This document shows positions 52,875 through 62,694 of a stretch of DNA of 64,000 nt, in pieces. Origin of the DNA: Ganoderma boninense (lineage: Eukaryota; Basidiomycota; Agaricomycetes; Polyporales; Polyporaceae). Made by a program: the position numbers and the translations under genes. Position 1 is the stretch's first letter; each line of letters begins with the position of its first letter. The notes beneath the pieces are model-generated. The model did not search any database and was not told the DNA's origin. It saw only the letters and a list, made by a program, of their open reading frames with translations. The stretch is taken from positions 2,872,602 through 2,936,601 of the forward strand of contig CM035312.1 in NCBI GenBank assembly GCA_002900995.3, written 5' to 3'.

Positions 52875-55017
52875 ATGCGCGAACCACCCCCACCCAAGAT
52901 ATCAGTCGATCCAGGTATGCGCGGTGGTCCTCGCTAACCAAATAACAGCTCACCAGCGAAATATTCAGACACCCGTATCATCACGTATGAAGACGCTAGG
53001 GCAGCGTCTTGGGGCCCTAACAGCGCCTTCCTCGTGACGACGCCCAACGCCAACTATGTCCCAGAAATTGTCGAAGGCATCGTTACGGTCTGCCTGCGGG
53101 ACGACGGCACGTTCGGTGAACACGATCCTATTCAATGGCCTCAAATGTTTGTATGGCAATACCCGTATCTCGCCGCCATCCCCAAGCCACCCTCCACCAC
53201 GCCCGAGGCCTTACCCGCCTCCTGTCCTCACTCCACCATCTGGCAACACCCAACTCCTGACGATTTCTTACCCAACGGTCGTACCCCCGGGTTTGGATCC
53301 CTCCGCCCGCAGTTCATCGAAGTCTACCAACCTGTCGTTTACAAGATGACTTCGGATGTTCGTCAGTACACCCTCCGACCCCTTGTCACCGTCGATCTGT
53401 CAGTTTTGCACCGATACGAGATCGAAATGACGATGGCGTGGCAAAGACTATGCCGCATGCCAGCGACGTACCGAGACCAGGTGCTTCAACTTTGCCTTGT
53501 ACGCCGGTACTGGCTTCTATGCTCCGGCTTTATGACGTTCTATGATCTCCTAGGTCGTGATCGCATTGCAGGGGCACTCGCTTCCAACAACGATCTCTTG
53601 GGGGCGTGGACGTCCGAGCCGCGTGCCGCGCAGATGCTGTTTGCCATAGGCATCCCCGTGTGGCTGGTCCGCTCGCCAGCCATGCTTCCCTCCGAGATCC
53701 GGGTCGCTAAACTCATGGCAGTGGCGTCGACGGATGCCCTGTGTCTCGTCAAGTTTTACGGCGCTGAGCCGGTGTATCAGGGCCTCATTGGCTCATGTCA
53801 CTTGCAGGCCACGTTCATCTCAGGCGAGCTTGCCTGCATGGCTGGAGGCCAACGAGACCCGTGCGGATATCGAGACCATTCCATCTTTCCTAGAGCCACC
53901 ATCTCGAAGCCTGATGAATATGTCGCGTTTTCTCGGCAAGACGAATATCGTACTACAGCTAGCTTGGAACGCTGCGTTGATCCCATACGCCGGGGTGTTG
54001 GTTCGTCGTCTAGATCTCGGTATCGACCGCTGCCGTGTAGGTGTTTGTAGCAGATGTGCATATGGGCAGAAAATCTTACGTGTGGTTTACCGACCAGACC
54101 AAGGGGCGTCGCAATCGCGTAGTCGCAAGGTGCATCCCTCTCATTACCGCGGTCGCGACAAGTTCCTCGAAGTCTCGCATCCCTGGATGCCGGCTGCGTT
54201 AGCGAGCTGGGCGTGCTCCATGGGCGCCGTTGATCGGTCGGGCAAGGTTACGCCGGGACGCTGGGGGTACTGGATACCTGAGCCTGGACTTCTTCTCGGC
54301 CCAAAGGACCCTTTGCGCTTGCAAAAATACGTCATGTCCTGGCTTCGAGCGCGGCCTTTTTGGCTGTACGTATTGCAGGCCCCTGCGTATGGGTTTCTGG
54401 AGACTGCGCACAGAACCCAGGTCTGGAGAGACTTCCTCAACGGGCGTAGAGGGCGATGCAAAATCCTTCACGAAGCACGGCAAGCGCGTCTTCGAGATCA
54501 AGCACCTTTTTCCCGCGTCTTTTCCGAGCAGATGGACGCAGGCGGAGTGGCCGAGTGGCACGGACGTACTATTAGCGACGTCGACGACAAGATTGGCCCG
54601 CTTGTTATGTGGGAAGCCTTTGAACTCGGGTTTCGTTACGAGCTTTCCGCCCTGGATCACGAGTTGCGATTCGAAAGTCCTGCTCAAGAGCCAGAAAGGC
54701 TAGCGCGTTTGGCTCGTGTGTTTCCGGAGGAAAGCATGTACGCAGTACTTCGTCTTCCCACCCCGGACTCTCGCAGCCTCGGCGCACCCCTCCCTCATCA
54801 CAGAATCCCTTCCCTCAACGCGCTCCGCGAGATATTAATACGGTGGCCTTCGTGTCCAATGGAGATCAAGGCAAGCACCCCCTTGGGCACCTCGGCTTCC
54901 GAGCAGGCTATCGAGGAGCTAGAGCTCAAACTAGCAGGGTTTTATACGCAGATGTTCTTCGACGTGGCGGGGCGCGCGCCCCTTGTACCTCATTGTTTTC
55001 CTTACCATCTCGTGTAG
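52875..55017 (+). CDS. PVWLVR-family protein, copy C (679 aa)
   Basis: Exons 52875-52914, 52957-54036 and 54098-55017, with intron positions and signals as in copy A. The first two exons differ from A throughout but keep the frame (LVTTPNANYVPEIVEG, AAQMLFAIGIPVWLVRSP). The last exon is nearly identical to A. One extra G at about 54443 and one missing T at about 54505 shift the frame for roughly 20 codons and then restore it, so RRGRCKILHEARQARLRDQA replaces VEGDAKSFTKHGKRVFEIKH of copy A. The rest of the exon is normal, including WEAFELGFRYELSALD. Possibly functional; the replaced patch may have impaired it. Confidence 0.65.
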
Positions 55018-55243
55018 CAGTGTGAAGATCTCGCTGTAGTATTTCCTGTTTTATTATGAACTTATGGCTGTGGCTCAGGATTAATGGTCTATCGAGCGTC
55101 GTGGCCGATACTCTGCCGGGATCCATAACCGCCATGCAGAGGCGACATCCGTGGGAACGCTCGTTCGCTACGAGTGTTTTCGGCTACATCTGATATCGCG
55201 CATCTTTGTAGATCCCCCCCCCTCCATCTACTCCTGTCCGTCG

Positions 55244-55566
55244 ATGGCATTCAAGAAACCTAGGAAAACTGCCAGAAAGATCGTCGAGCGCAGTGAACAT
55301 GTCGGAGATGGACCTTCCGCTCCTCGTACGGAAACTGTAGTTGCGCACAACTACTACGAGGCAGGACCTTCTGGCGTTGAATTCACTGATCGCGTTTTAG
55401 ACATACACATGTCCGATACTCCTCGTCCTGCCAAAGGGTAAGTACGTCGACACAACCCGGAACCAGGTTTCTAATTACCTGGAAATGGCAGTCTCTGAAA
55501 CCATTGTTGGAGCGTTGTCTGAATGGCAACGAGTGGGATAGTATTATCGCAGCGATGGAAGGGTAA
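55244..55566 (+). pseudogene. KDZ transposase gene reduced to first and last exons (copy C)
   Basis: The first exon (55244-55437) encodes MAFKKPRKTARKIVERSEHV and ends with a GTAAGT donor after PRPAKG. The next exon (55492-55566), SLKPLLERCLNGNEWDSIIA, matches the last KDZ exon of copy A (14571-14645). Everything between has been deleted inside introns. Splicing the two would be out of frame (phase 2 to phase 0). The upstream flank resembles 13370-13490 of copy A, which lets the two copies reconstruct different ends of the ancestral gene. Confidence 0.6.
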
Positions 55567-55649
55567 AGTACGGAATATGACAGTGATGGGGAGCGCCGTT
55601 GACGATTACTAGTCTACATTGACAGCTTTTTGGGACGCACACGTTAAGC

Positions 55650-56372
55650 CCATTGATGGGTGTGGTACGGCGCTGGACGGGAAACCACGCACCTGGAGCC
55701 CGACCCGATGACTTTGAGCCGCTTGCATGCCGATCCCCCTTTCCTGCGTCCTCTCTTTCCTTTCCTGTTCTTCCTCCTTTCTGTTCCTCCTCGTGTATGA
55801 GCATTGTCGTGACCTGTGGTAGAGTAGTTAGTAGTGTTCTGTAGCATGTGCGAGCCCCCACATCGCGTACTTACAACACAGCCACAGACCACGTTCCGGA
55901 TAGCTCCGCCTCCTCCCAGACAGTTTTCATCATCATATCTTCATCCAGGGCCACCATCCCCACTGTACTCGTTCTCGCCTCTCATGTATCTTCGTCTACC
56001 TCGGCCTATTTGGGACCTCTAATCACAATCTTTCCTCCTTCTCGACCTCGATTCGACCGCCTGCACGACCCCGACTGCGACCACCTCGATCAGTGACTTT
56101 CCCCTTCGATTCCCGACCTCGTATTTCGACTTTCGACCTCGTATCTCGTCTCTCGACCTCGACTTTCATATTATTTATTATATTCCACCGCTCCTCGACT
56201 CGCATCGCCCTCGGACTACGTACAGGCCGGATCTGGTCCGCACCACTACCACCACCACCACACTCTTTCCACCACCACTCCCTCTGCACCCACTCCCCTT
56301 GCCGGCATGCTCGACGGACCATCGCACCTTCAAACTTCCACACTCGCGGAGAGTGTAGAGGTCTATCACCAT
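55650..56372. mobile_element. About 720-bp insertion in copy C
   Basis: Copy A runs uninterrupted from ACGTTAAGCCCAT to GTACTCCCACATATG (about 14720-14755); copy C has about 720 extra bases at that point. The insert holds CGACCTCG-rich low-complexity DNA (56034-56165) and ends with a CCACCACCACC tract plus about 110 bases that also occur at 20249-20383. CCAT is present at both edges, a possible short target duplication. No coding capacity. Confidence 0.55.
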
Positions 56373-57682
56373 GTACTCCCACATATGCTGGTGGGTGAAG
56401 TGCACTAGAAAGTTGCGGGAACCTTCGCCCCAAATGGGCGCATCGTGAGGCAGATCGCGGCCTCGAAAGAAGACCATATCGCCAGGATACGGCATGACGC
56501 TCACTTTGAGGGAGGGGAACCGAAGGCTCGCGCTTGAAAGTTCCAAAATAAAGAATACTAGCCCACGACCAATGTGGGTCTTGTTCGTCCTGGTGAATCC
56601 CAGACCAGCGATTGAAAACCACCTCTCGACCCTCGTACGCCAATCCGCCGTTGATGTTATCGAACATCTTCTGGACCTTTTCCTTCTCGCAAGTCTTCCG
56701 CCACAGCTGCTCCAGGAGTGAATGTTGGGTGGGATCAAAGGTCCGCAACGCTGCCATGACGTAAGCGCTGACCATGTCGAGGCCTGCGATGGCGTCGATG
56801 GCAGCTCGGAATGTCTTGCCACTATGCAGTATGTCGGCCGCCGGAGTGGGGTCATCGCACTGAAGCGTGCAATGTCAGGTAGTCCATACAGCGATATGGT
56901 ATCAATGCGGGACGTAACCGCCTTTTCTGTCGTTGGCAACAGAAGATTTGATTTTGGCTGGATATCCCCACTTATTACAGATATTGGACACGTACGCCTA
57001 TGGACGGGGATGAAAGGTGGACCTGAACGGCAGACGCAAGCACGCACCAACGCCTTTCCGCGGCACGCTCCGGGAATGCGGTAAATAACATCGTATCCGT
57101 CAGCGCTGACCACACGTTGTGGAGTGTCTCCATCTAACAAGACGGCAATCGACTCTTCGCGGACAACTTCGCTATGCTGACGGACAACGGGGCGCTTCGT
57201 GGCCTGCTCCATGCTGAATTTCTCTAGCTGAACTACTCGGCAAGTTAAGAGGAGGATGAGAGGGGATGGAGTCAACTTACTGGTGTTGGGGCTCATCTGC
57301 GCGGTCTCAATATGCTTGCGAGCATGGCGTTCCCGTCCAGCGCGAACTTGGTTTGCTCTTGGAACGGTGACCATTGGAACGGTGCATTGGGTTGACTGCG
57401 ACGGATGAGCGGAAGGAAGGCCGGCGCCGGAATGGTGACTAACCGCGTTCGTTTTTTTAGGGGGTTGGGACTCTGTAGACAGGGCCGAGACCAGATCTTC
57501 CGGTTCAGAGAGGTCGGAGAGGCTGAACAGGTCGTCATAGCAGGTCGCCACAATGCTTTCCCCTGAGAGCGCCCCTCCAAGTCCGGATCGACTGAAGCGA
57601 CGGTTGGCAAATGCTCAGCGGCAGGAAGAGAGCAAGAGGCGACAAAGGTTTTGGAGCGAAGTCCATAACCGTGGGACGCCAT
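56373..57682 (-). pseudogene. TET/JBP-like dioxygenase, broken copy C
   Basis: Start ATG 57682 (MASHGYGLRSKTFVASC) as in copy A. Lesions: part of exon 1 is deleted with a frame change after DPDLEG; part of exon 3 is missing after SSVANDRKGGY; and one base is lost near 56535, so the frame leaves after FNRWSGIHQDEQDPHWSW and ILYFGTFK, while PYPGDMVFFRGRDLPHDA and GSRNFLVHFTHQ continue in another frame. The HxD motif and the distal His/Arg are therefore present but not in one frame. The 3' end is also cut by the 720-bp insertion. Confidence 0.65.
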
Positions 57683-58627
57683 AATTGCCTACATGAATTA
57701 GAACCATCCATGTGTGAGAGGTGAGGCGGTCAATACATACGCGAAGACTTGACCGGGGCTGAGAGGCAGGGCTCGCTCTAGTTCCTAGAGCGGCTTGGGC
57801 GGCGAACAGAAGGGGAGAGCTATCCGCACAGTTGGAGGCAAGTCAAGGCGAGACGAGTGGACGTTGAATGCCGTGAACGGCAGAGTAGAGCACGACGCAC
57901 CGCCAGATGAAATAGCCGCTCGAAGGCCCGGGACGGGACCGTACGACCCCACGTGACATGACCTTTCGGCGCTTGGACGCGGGAAAGTTGGCTTGCCACG
58001 TAGCGTCGTCAACGAGGGCACGCTCACGTCTCTGCGACCTCATCTATTTGGCTACAATGCGTGCGATCGCTGCTCTTACCGCCTCCGTGGATGAACTCGC
58101 AAGTCCGTCTCCCATATGCCTACCTCGCAAGCTTCGGAAACACCAACGCCAGGTGAAGCGCGACCTTCCGTGATGACTACAGCTTACGCTGATCAACCCT
58201 CCAGATGCCTCTAGGATATCGGTGCGGCGCCCCTTGTAGTCGTGCAAGGCGACCACCGCTGTGGTTGTCTGGAACGCGATCCTCATCTATGTCGCTGGAG
58301 AAGTGCGTGACCGCTGCTGTCGCCTGCTCCATGGACGAGGTCGCAAGTCTGCCACCATCTATTTCGCCGGAGATGTGCGTGACCGCTGCTGTCGCCTGCT
58401 CCGTGGATGGCCTGGCAAGTCCATATTGCATTTCAATATCTTGCACGCTGCGGACAAACACACCGAATGTAACTGGGAGTGAAGATACAACGAGATAACC
58501 CGGGACCTACTATACCAGTCCCAGGTACTAGCACTGATTCTACTTGTTTTGTATCCACTGTTTCGTCGACCAGGGTGACTTCCGCGTCCACCTCCCCATG
58601 CTACGCGAACGCCGTTACGGCCGTAGC
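57683..58627. repeat. Spacer with ~65-bp tandem repeats, copy C
   Basis: Equivalent to 16206-17175. Units at about 58060-58440 contain GACCGCTGCTGTCGCCTGCT. The upstream sequence shares CGTGACATGACCTTTCGGCGCTT-like blocks with copy A only loosely. No gene called. Confidence 0.5.
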
Positions 58628-58831
58628 TTACGCAGGGCCGTGACTATCTGCTCTCGTCCTGGGCAATAGATCAGGCGACTCACTGCCTGCGCCTGCCACT
58701 CTGTGATACTTCTCTGTGTCCCTTGCGCCTTGACTGTCGGTGTGGGCATCGGGCTGAGCGTCGTAGAGCGCATCTGTACCAGGGTGGGCGTTATGACAGG
58801 TGCTATGGAACCGTCGCCAAGGAGTACCCAC
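58628..58831 (-). other. Conserved frame downstream of the coiled-coil gene
   Basis: Matches 17176-17391 of copy A over DSQGA, RTRADSHGPA and the spacing between them. It may be a 3' exon of the coiled-coil gene (its end is followed by GTAAGC). Splice junctions were not resolved. Confidence 0.35.
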
Positions 58832-58837
58832 CAGAGT

Positions 58838-59248
58838 TCACGAGCTGGCCGTCGCTAGGACTTGAGGCTGGTCCAGCGCCGCATTGGCCTCTTCGAAGGA
58901 GGGGGCTGATTCTATTTGGCGACGCGCGAAGCTGACCTGACGACGGAGATTGTAAATTTCCTCCCCCATCTCATCGACGCTCCTCTCGTATTCTTCAACC
59001 AAATCCTCCAGGGGTGCCACCAACAGCGCGGTATCTAGGTGCCTCAACGCGCTCACGGAGAGCGGACCCAGGTCCGTGGAAGAAGGGGGACTTTGAACAC
59101 CAGTGCCGGAAGGGGATGCCACGACGGTCGCGGCGGTCGACGCAGTATCGGGTGAAGAGGGAAGATTCGTCACCAGTGCTAGACGAGGAGCTTTGGGGGC
59201 AGGCGTCGCGCCTGGAGAGGGCTGAGAGAGATGACGCTTCAAAGCCAT
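58838..59248 (-). CDS. Coiled-coil module protein, copy C (136 aa)
   Basis: Complete frame from MALKRHLSQPSPGATPAPK to a stop at 58838. The N-terminal half is Pro/Ser/Thr-rich; from about residue 65 comes SALRHLDTALLVAPLEDLVE and SVDEMGEEIYNLRRQVSFAR, a helical heptad pattern consistent with a coiled coil. The matching copy in module A lacks the N-terminus. Conservation is strongest in the helical part. Function unknown; a dimerising or adaptor protein is a guess from shape. Confidence 0.55.
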   Translation of the reverse strand: MALKRHLSQPSPGATPAPKAPRLALVTNLPSSPDTASTAATVVASPSGTGVQSPPSSTDLGPLSVSALRHLDTALLVAPLEDLVEEYERSVDEMGEEIYNLRRQVSFARRQIESAPSFEEANAALDQPQVLATASS

Positions 59249-59520
59249 GACAGGAAGGGCAGGACAGGTAGGCGGTAGCGTTCGGTGTCTTATACACGGT
59301 TACCGATAGTCGTGTACGACATGTGGAAGTCCCACACGCCTGCCTGAAGCACAACCGTCGTATGTCGCTACAAGAGGCCGAGACGCTGGGCGCGCCGTGA
59401 AGTGGCCCAGTCTGCCCGTTCGTTGCGATCGGAGTAACTGCCCGGCCGGGACACCACGTGCTTGAGTCACACAAGTCATGGCACGCCAGAAATTCCCGCG
59501 CGCACGACGTTGCGCATCTC

Positions 59521-60424
59521 CCTCTACGATGTCCTCCCAGAAACTTGCCCTTCCCGAACCTGATGGGTGGCCCATGCGCATCTTTATCTTTGCGAGGTGG
59601 AACCGGAGTGCGCCCCCGCCGCCTGAAACGCAAGCGTCTTGGAAGGACCTGAAGTACTATCTGTGAGCGATGCGAGGACCGCACTGGAAAATGACGGTAA
59701 GCACGTTTGTGGCATGTGCTGGCGCGAACACTCCCTCACGACCTTTCAGGTTCCCTTGTGCATACACGAGGCCACCGAAGCCGATGTGAACATGCTGGAG
59801 GTCGCGCTGGCGTATATGGAGACTCCATGGTGCGAGATGTGGTTCCACCCGATGGAGGCGTGGACCGCCACGAGGGTCTTCCTCATCACCGTGCACGCTT
59901 GGGCGACTGGGGATCCACGCATTATGGCATTTGACTGGGAAGGCTACCACGACCTCATTCCCCACGTCACGCCGCACCCCCGATACTCCGAGTCCTTCGA
60001 TATGTCGCCGACAATGGAGGGCTTAGCTCGCCTGGCGAAGGAATTTTTCCCATTGGTACGTGTTGCTCTCCGCTCTATTCCATGACAAGCAATAACGGTC
60101 GAGAAGGAAATTTACCATTACAGGCGTATCTATCTGACAGAGCACACCAAGGCCAGCGAAGTAATCTTCAACATGCGCGTATGGAGTGACGTAGGGATCC
60201 AAGCGGGGCCGCAAGAGACGGAGCAGTCAGACACTCAGGAGTCAGACCCCGAGGAGGATGGCATGGAGGTTGTGAGGCTGGACTTGGAGGATGGATACGC
60301 CAGCGACGTTCACCAGGCGGAGGATCCTCGAGAAGCCCACAGCATCTCCATAAACGCTAGTAATTTGCCGAAGCTCTGTTCGCCCGGAATCCTGGTCCAG
60401 ATCCCGTTGCCCCGTGCCTTATAA
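59521..60424 (+). CDS. Module gene present only in copy C
   Basis: Coding-like pieces in order: MSSQKLALPEPDGWPMRIFI (from about 59529), VPLCIHEATEADVNMLEVAL and WFHPMEAWTATRVFLITVHA (59750-60054), then RIYLTEHTKASEVIFNMRVW and an acidic tail (QSDTQESDPEEDGM) to a stop at 60424. Introns are likely near 59660-59750 and 60055-60122 (acceptor ATTACAG), but I could not make all phases agree, so this may be a slightly broken gene. Its last 80 bases survive at about 18100-18180 of copy A, showing that A lost it by deletion. No domain recognised. Confidence 0.45.
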
Positions 60425-60619
60425 CTGTACCAATCACAAGTGTTACGAATTGTCACGAACAGACACGTTGCAATGTATCCCACCCTCCGTAGTACATGGT
60501 GCCGGTTTGGGTGCTGAATTTGGCGACAATCTGCAACCACGTGTAATTCACGTGACCGTGCTTGGCACGACTACACACAGCGCATCCACTCCGTGTTGAT
60601 CATCTCACCCATTACGATC

Positions 60620-61723
60620 ATGACCTCGCTCAAGCCCGTCAACGTCCTTCTCGTCTCTATGACTGCCTCTGAACCCACCGTCTTCGCGGTCCGCACACCC
60701 CAAAATGATGCGGTTCTCAAGTACTATCTGGTGATACAAGGGACTGATGCTATCCTACATGTGAGCACCTACGTGTCTAGACGTGATGGCGGGTAATTCA
60801 CGCCACATACATACAGATTCCTTTGCCTTTAAATGGCTTGCGACCCACTGACGGCCCCATCATTCGCATACTCCTGGCGTTCCAACAATCGGTGGCGTTC
60901 TCGCGATTCAACCTGCCTGCTGTAGCGGAAGACACCATGGTCACCATACTGCGCTCGCTCTGGGCGTTTTGGTCGGATCTCCACGGCATTCCTGCCCGTG
61001 TCTATCCCGAATTCTGTGCTAGGCTGAAAGAACTCATGCCGTCGGAGAGGCCGCAAGTAGGAGACGTGACCTTGACAATGGGAGCGTTCGTTGCGTGGGT
61101 GAAGGATGAGGTACGAGTAGTAAGTGCCCTAAAGTTCTTATGCCCATGAACGGGAGCTGAAGGTGCCGCAGTGCGCGCTGAAGTATCGCCACATCGACGA
61201 CAGCGAAATTCGAGACGCGGTTCAACAATTGTATGGTTACCGGTTGACGTCGTACGTCGAAGTTTCAGCAGGCGACAGCGAGCGAGATGCAAACAGCGGC
61301 GCGGCGGTGCACCACAAGGCCTGGGTGCGCATACCTCGAAGCGTTGCGGGAACTCGGACACTTCTGATCCTTGGAGATAGGAAGTTCAGCGTGTGGGACA
61401 TTCAGCGCCGCTACGACGACGAGTGGAGTGAGGACGAGTCCATGTCCTCCGAGGAGACCACGCCAGAGGCCACTGAGAAAGCCGGCGCGCCGGCTGCATT
61501 CTCCGCCACGCACAACAACTCCATCGACGGCGCGCATACACAAGAGACCGGGCTGGAGGCCGGTTTCTCCGCCATGCATGTGGGATCGTACGACACTGGG
61601 ATGGATCTCGTCGTCGCGCACGCCCATGCGGCCCTTGCGAGCACCCAACAAGTCAGCCCTCACGCGCACGCAGGGGACGCCGGAGAGGAGGCAGCTGGAG
61701 TTGACAACCGGATGGTATACTAG
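60620..61723 (+). CDS. Three-exon module protein, copy C (331 aa)
   Basis: Exons 60620-60760, 60817-61119 and 61172-61723. Starts MTSLKPVNVLLVSMTAS; exon 2 has IRILLAFQQSVAFSRFNLP and LWAFWSDLHGIPARVYPEF; exon 3 has AVQQLYGYRLTSYVEV and FSVWDIQRRYDDE, then a longer acidic tail than copy A, rich in Glu, Ala and His. Splice phases equal those of 18354-19399. The conserved core with a variable tail suggests a structured N-terminal part. Function unknown. Confidence 0.7.
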
Positions 61724-61859
61724 CAGAAAACGCGCCGACTCGCGTCTCCCTTGAACCGATGCCCAAGAATCGAGCAGGGACGGATACCGATGGAACAGGA
61801 ACCTTGTGAACAACTTACAGAGCCCAGTAGCATGTATACGCGTCCAAGAAGAAATAGAT

Positions 61860-62400
61860 TCTAGCAGTTCCAACATTACACGCGTGAGTGGGGGGGGGGA
61901 GTTGTTATACACAAGGGGAGCGACGACTGAGATAACTACCATGGGCACGGAAGACGCGCACGCGCAGGCCGCCGTGCTCGACTGCGCCGCTCGCGCTCGA
62001 CGCGCAGGGGCCCGACGCACGACGCGGAGATGGCGGCCGCCGTCGACGCGCAAGCAGGAGGGGCTCGACGCCGCCCTCAGCACCCGGACATAGCGGACAT
62101 AGCGGTCGCCGTCGACGATCGATTCGCCGTGTACCATGAACGCGGCCAGCATGCGCACAGCGCGCCGAGCAGGTGTCGCTTGGGACCGACGCAAATAACG
62201 CAGACGGGTGGGAGACTTGTTGAGTGAACGTTCGAAAGATTGGCCCAGCCTGGCTAACGTGTATACAACTCCAAGATGAATCAGATTTTAGCCATTGCGA
62301 CAGTACATGCATGAGTGGGGGTGGTTGGGTGAGTGGTTATACACAAAGACGACCGCTACAGAGATTATTACAAGAAAGGACGAATGTGGGACTCGTAAAA
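61860..62400. repeat. GC-rich tail with duplicated end block, copy C
   Basis: A block reading GTATAC, then GAAATAGATTCTAGCA or GAATCAGATTTTAGCC, then GTGAGTGGGG and GTTATACACAA, occurs twice (about 61830-61930 and 62260-62360). Copy A has parts at 19565-19620 and 20215-20250. The doubled block brackets the GC-rich stretch and may mark the module's end. Confidence 0.45.
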
Positions 62401-62644
62401 GTCGAATCGCTGGTCAAGAGAGCGTGCCCACCAAGCCTGATCCTCAGGCTTCAGAACCGTACGCTAATCCACCGCACGCCGCCGCTAATCCACCGCCCGA
62501 GCCGCCGCTAATCCATTGCCCAAGCGCCCGGTAATCCCGACGTCCCGGCCCTAATCCCGCCCTTCGCTCGACGCAATGACGCCGCTAGCCCGCGCCCCAC
62601 CCGGATTAGAGGGTGAGGCTCGGATTAGCGGCCAGTAGTTGCTG

Positions 62645-62694
62645 GAGGAGATGAGCGGCCCCGTACGTTAGCTAACGGGGCCGCTCATCTCCTC
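62645..62694. repeat. Perfect 20-bp inverted repeat (hairpin)
   Basis: Two 20-base arms, 62645-62664 and 62675-62694, are exact reverse complements (core GATGAGCGGCCCCGT), with a 10-base spacer containing TTAGCTA. Very GC-rich arms would form a stable hairpin in RNA or cruciform in DNA. No copy in module A was found. Confidence 0.85.

Larger units (their letters stand above)
52090..62350. mobile_element. Composite KDZ-TET/JBP module, copy C
   Basis: Collinear with copy A from the LINE relic through the GC-rich tail. Differences: the KDZ gene keeps its first and last exons but lost the middle; the dioxygenase is broken; about 720 bases are inserted at 55650-56372; the coiled-coil gene is complete; and an extra gene at 59.5-60.4 kb survives that copy A has lost. 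Borders mark homology with copy A, since no terminal inverted repeats were identified. Confidence 0.6.
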
